A stretch of DNA of 28,707 bases from an uncultured Bacillus sp. (GTDB lineage: Bacteria; Bacillota; Bacilli; Bacillales_B; DSM-18226). A program made the translations under genes and the position numbers. Location of the stretch: NCBI RefSeq assembly GCF_946478885.1, contig NZ_CAMLDX010000042.1, positions 1-28,707 of the forward strand, given 5' to 3'. Positions 26,441 through 28,707 of the stretch are shown piece by piece; position 1 is the first letter of the stretch; the number at the start of each line of letters is the position of its first letter. The notes under the pieces are model-generated. The model had not been told where the DNA came from. It ran no database searches and was given only the letters and a program-made list of their open reading frames with translations.

Positions 26441-26535
26441 GAATTGGAGTAGTTGGACCGCCGTATGGGAAACTCGCCTGTATGGTGTAAAGTGGGGAAA
26501 AGCTGGCGATAACTTCAAACGCTTGCCCAAATGTT
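26441..26535 (+). other. Possible 3' end (domains V-VI) of a group II intron, remnant
   Basis: ACCGCCGTATGGGAAACTCG followed by CCTGTATGGTGT can fold as a domain V-like hairpin: CCGTATGG pairs with CTGTATGG allowing G-U pairs, with a GAAA-type cap and a GC bulge. The next GGGGAAAAGCTGGCGATAAC resembles the segment after domain V in some bacterial introns. No reverse transcriptase gene is nearby, so at most a tail is left. The flanks (26325-26440 and 26536-26700) show nothing else I can name. This is pattern recognition without a folding run. Confidence 0.3.
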
Positions 26536-26717
26536 GATTTATCAACGATGTATTTAATTCCTTATAAACAATAAATTGTAACAAGTTGAACCATCTTGGC
26601 GCCCAAGAAGGGGGGATGGGGAACTTACACCCTCTTTCGTCTATTTTTGGTCAAAGCCCTGCCAAACTCTAAGTTTGTTCATATTTTGTTATTAGAAATA
26701 AGAAAGGGGTGAATAGA

Positions 26718-26819
26718 ATGTCTGATGGACATCATGGTGGAACAGGAGCAGGTTTTGCTCTAATTGTTGTATTATTTATCCTCCTTATCATTGTTGGAAC
26801 GGCCTTTGTTGGCTACTGA
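26718..26819 (+). CDS. YjcZ-family sporulation peptide, 33 residues
   Basis: The peptide is MSDGHHGGTGAG followed by FALIVVLFILLIIVGTAFVG and Tyr. A Gly/His-rich head plus one hydrophobic helix and the FALIVVLFILLIIVG core are hallmarks of the YjcZ/SscA family of small spore-assembly proteins. AAAGGGGTG lies about 7 nt before the ATG. It is 48 nt upstream of another small membrane protein gene on the same strand. Confidence 0.85.
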   Translation: MSDGHHGGTGAGFALIVVLFILLIIVGTAFVGY

Positions 26820-26867
26820 AAAACATAAGGTATTTTATGTAGTAACCTTAGAATAGGAGGGAGTTAA

Positions 26868-27080
26868 GTGTCAGGAGTAAACTATTATTGCCTATGTCAA
26901 AAAAACAGAGGACGTGCTGTAGAAATTAGGGATAGGCGTGGAAGAGTACACCGAGGTAGAATTGGCTATACAACACCACGAGGAGTTTATCTTCATTCCT
27001 TAAATGGACCAGGAGGATTTTTCATCCCGTTTTTTTTAATCGTTTCACTAATCTTCTTGTCAGCCCTTTTCTTCTTCTAA
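26868..27080 (+). CDS. Small protein with an LSm-like strand region and a C-terminal membrane helix
   Basis: The 70-residue protein starts at GTG 26868 with AGGAGG 7 nt upstream. Residues 10-45 (KNRGRAVEIRDRRGRVHRG, then GVYLHSL) look like the strand-turn-strand of small Sm-like barrels. The end (GGFFIPFFLIVSLIFLSALFFF) is one hydrophobic helix. Similar short Bacillus proteins exist beside YjcZ-type genes in my memory, without known function. The Cys pair in YYCLCQK may be relevant in a spore layer. The fold assignment is an inference from the motif only. Confidence 0.6.
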   Translation: MSGVNYYCLCQKNRGRAVEIRDRRGRVHRGRIGYTTPRGVYLHSLNGPGGFFIPFFLIVSLIFLSALFFF

Positions 27081-27088
27081 AATAAATA

Positions 27089-27115
27089 TGATACTAGACT
27101 AAAAAGTAGGCACAG
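27089..27115 (+). repeat. Left terminal inverted repeat of a decayed insertion sequence
   Basis: This 27-nt end begins TGATACTA and finishes TAGGCACAG. Both blocks recur in inverted order at 28615-28642 with a 1-nt length difference between them. The IS3-like orfA begins 43 nt inside it, behind TATAAT (27120-27125 area). Confidence 0.7.
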
Positions 27116-27157
27116 ATTGTTATAATTAATCTATCAACTATAACGAGGTGTGTCTGT

Positions 27158-27769
27158 ATGGCAAGAGGCAGAAAATTCGAAGAGGCATTTAAAATTGAAA
27201 CTAAAGTATATTAGTGACAACAATAAGCCTTTAGCTCAAGTAGCCAGAGAAGTAGGTGTGAACGAGAATACTTTACATGGTTGGATGAAGAAGGATGGCC
27301 AACAGCAAGAGATAAAGGCTGTAAAAAGTTACTCTTCAGAAGGAAATTCATGATCTCAAAGAGGAGAATGAGATCTTAAAAAAGGCGATGCACGACTTCG
27401 CGAAAAGTCCTTGGTAAAGTATGAATTCATTCATGAAAATCGCCCCCCATTCCGAGTGGAGAAGATGTGCAGCGTTCTGAGAGTTTCCAAAAGAGGTTAT
27501 TTTAAATGGTTAAAGCGACCGAAAAGTGACCGGCAGAAAAAACATGTGAAATTATCACAAGATATTCTACAGACCTATCTAGAATTCAAGCAACGTTACG
27601 GCAGTGTCAAAATCACGAAAACGCTGAACAGACGTGGTGTGAAGGTCAGTGAGCATACAGTTTCTCGCATTATGACAAAGAACCAATGGAAGTCTTGCAC
27701 ATTCAAAAAATAGAAGGGCACAACCAATTCGAAGCATCCACATCCAGTAAGTGGAAACATCCTAGGTAG
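27158..27769 (+). pseudogene. IS3-family (IS150-like) transposase orfA/orfB remnant
   Basis: orfA starts at ATG 27158 (MARGRKFEEAFK), shifts frame near 27200, continues with the helix-turn-helix LAQVAREVGVNENTLHGWMK, shifts again near 27330 and ends with a leucine-zipper-like segment (LQKEIHDLKEENEILKKAMH) at 27417. orfB overlaps from 27411 with VEKMCSVLRVSKRGYFKWLK and YGSVKITKTLNRRGVKVSEH. It meets a TAG at 27711-27713, then runs on in frame (KGTTNSKHPHPVSGNILGR) to about 27769. The DDE catalytic core is missing, so the element cannot move by itself. Confidence 0.85.
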
Positions 27770-27822
27770 GTAGTTTAAAGAAAATTTAGTGTATGAATAT
27801 CTTGTGAAATTCTAATCGTTAA

Positions 27823-28116
27823 TTATATTTTTCTGCCACTATATTTTTTTATTATGGTTGCTAAAATTGCAATAATAAAAACGATGCTACTATTTATTAG
27901 TAAATAGTATCCTAGTTGAAAACCATAAAATATTGCAAAACCATCCTGAATAATAAATAGTGCTAATGCACCACCGATTAAACCAAATAAAAATGCTAGT
28001 AGCAATATTGTAAAAGCAGTTAAGTATAAATTTTTCATTTTTTTGTAAATTATAAATCCAATAATATTTGCAATAATGATAAGAAAAAACATAAGCATTA
28101 TGAAAAAACTGGCCAT
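27823..28116 (-). CDS. Small multi-pass membrane protein, function unknown
   Basis: The 97-residue protein has three hydrophobic stretches (about 2-24, 31-56 and 64-88) and a basic end (IIKKYSGRKI). AGGGAG lies about 6 nt before the ATG on the minus strand. I do not recognise the family with confidence. It lies between the broken IS3 orfB and the IS4-type fragment, opposite to both, so it was either carried in or was already there when the elements landed. Base composition is more AT-rich than the neighbouring metabolic genes. Confidence 0.5.
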   Translation of the reverse strand: MASFFIMLMFFLIIIANIIGFIIYKKMKNLYLTAFTILLLAFLFGLIGGALALFIIQDGFAIFYGFQLGYYLLINSSIVFIIAILATIIKKYSGRKI

Positions 28117-28156
28117 TTAACTCCCTCTTTTCAAATCAATTAACCATTATACACAA

Positions 28157-28519
28157 TATTATGAAATTATGCGTGTTGTGACAAGCTTAATGAATATCAC
28201 ATCGGAAGAAATCGCCGATATGTACAAGTCTCGTTGGGCTATCGAAACCTTTTTTCGCTGGATCAAGCAAAATTTAAACGTTCCTGTATTGTTTGGCACA
28301 ACGAAGAATTCCGTTTTTAATCAACTATTCGCCGCGCTCATGACCTATGTTTTATTGAAGTGACTACATGTTCAAGCACTAAAACACATCAATCGGAAAC
28401 CCTTATCACTTACGGGTTTTCAGAGGTTGCTTCTTTGTGATGCCCTGCCTTTTGAATGGCGAATAGCCCTGAAAGAAATCATAGAGAGGTATCGGTTAGT
28501 CTACGATACAATTGTATAA
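28157..28519 (+). pseudogene. IS4-family transposase, C-terminal remnant
   Basis: The fragment carries the YREK signature of IS4 transposases (Y-x2-R-x3-E-x6-K in YKSRWAIETFFRWIKQNL) with the catalytic Glu, then LFGTTKNSVFNQLFAALMTY. A TGA at 28361-28363 interrupts it where a Trp codon is likely, and the frame continues (LHVQALKHINRKPLSL, EWRIALKEIIERYRLVYD) to TAA at 28517-28519. The N-terminal part with the two catalytic Asp residues is absent. The sequence left of 28157 belongs to the promoter side of the minus-strand membrane protein gene. Confidence 0.85.
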
Positions 28520-28614
28520 TTTTGGTTAATCAACACACGTGATAAAAAGGCTTAAATCGCCTTTTATTAAAACTTTTTGATAAAGACCACCAAGCGAAAG
28601 CGCGGTAGAAAAAA

Positions 28615-28642
28615 CTGTGCCTATTTTCTTGACATAGTATCA
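28615..28642 (-). repeat. Right terminal inverted repeat of a decayed insertion sequence
   Basis: Read on the minus strand this 28-nt end begins TGATACTA and finishes TAGGCACAG, like the left end at 27089-27115. The flanking bases (ATA on the left, ACG on the right) show no target duplication. The pair spans 1554 bp, a normal IS length, but encloses parts of two different transposases. The remaining bases to 28707 show no gene. Confidence 0.7.
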
Positions 28643-28707
28643 ACGCTATTTATTAAAGGTGATTATTCAGCCATTTCAAGTTGGGTTATAGTCATGTTAT
28701 TTCTCTT

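Overview
The window reads as chromosomal DNA of a low-GC, endospore-forming member of the Bacillaceae (Bacillus, Neobacillus or Mesobacillus type). The evidence is strong AGGAGG ribosome binding sites with frequent TTG and GTG starts, a lia-type envelope stress operon, Spo0A boxes, a SpoVB-like flippase, a YjcZ-type sporulation peptide and close similarity to Bacillus proteins such as YfmL, YhfW and AmpS. The species cannot be fixed from the sequence alone.

Layout. (1) 1-5.4 kb: a YfmL-type DEAD-box helicase, a 44-residue basic peptide, a small HEXXH protein, a YhfW-type FAD/Rieske oxidoreductase and a Cys/Met-metabolism PLP enzyme. The PLP gene lies between two copies of a 44-nt structured repeat. 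(2) 5.5-9.9 kb: a compact lia operon (small membrane protein, PspA/LiaH, LiaF, LiaS, LiaR; no liaG) with a candidate LiaR operator, an internal attenuator-like terminator and a downstream siroheme-type dehydrogenase gene. (3) 10.1-13.6 kb: nosD-nosL-nosY-nosF, the copper-site maturation set for nitrous oxide reductase, with no nosZ in the window. (4) 13.7-17.9 kb: SpoVB-like flippase, acyl-CoA thioesterase behind three perfect Spo0A boxes, MscL, acylphosphatase and an M29 aminopeptidase. (5) 18.0-26.1 kb: a sigma-54-controlled amine catabolism locus: APC permease, decayed glutamate dehydrogenase, sigma-54 activator, aldehyde dehydrogenase, putrescine aminotransferase and a decayed GABA aminotransferase. 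(6) 26.1-28.7 kb: debris of mobile elements (IS3-like and IS4-like remnants, a possible group II intron tail) around three small genes.

How the genes work together. Cell-wall stress would be sensed by LiaF/LiaS and relayed by LiaR to its own promoter. NosD/F/Y/L would mature a copper enzyme encoded elsewhere. In region 5 the permease would import putrescine or a related amine, the PatA-type enzyme would transaminate it to 4-aminobutyraldehyde, and the dehydrogenase would oxidise that to GABA. Two -24/-12 promoters, each preceded by a pair of TATGCA boxes, suggest that the activator encoded between them controls both transcription units. The later steps (GABA to succinate semialdehyde; glutamate recycling) survive here only as pseudogenes, so the local pathway appears to stop at GABA.

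The best candidates for new biology are the sigma-54 twin-promoter putrescine regulon with its decayed ends, the covarying three-hairpin repeat, the nos maturation set without nosZ, and the triple Spo0A-box control of a thioesterase. No wholly unknown multi-gene system is evident.
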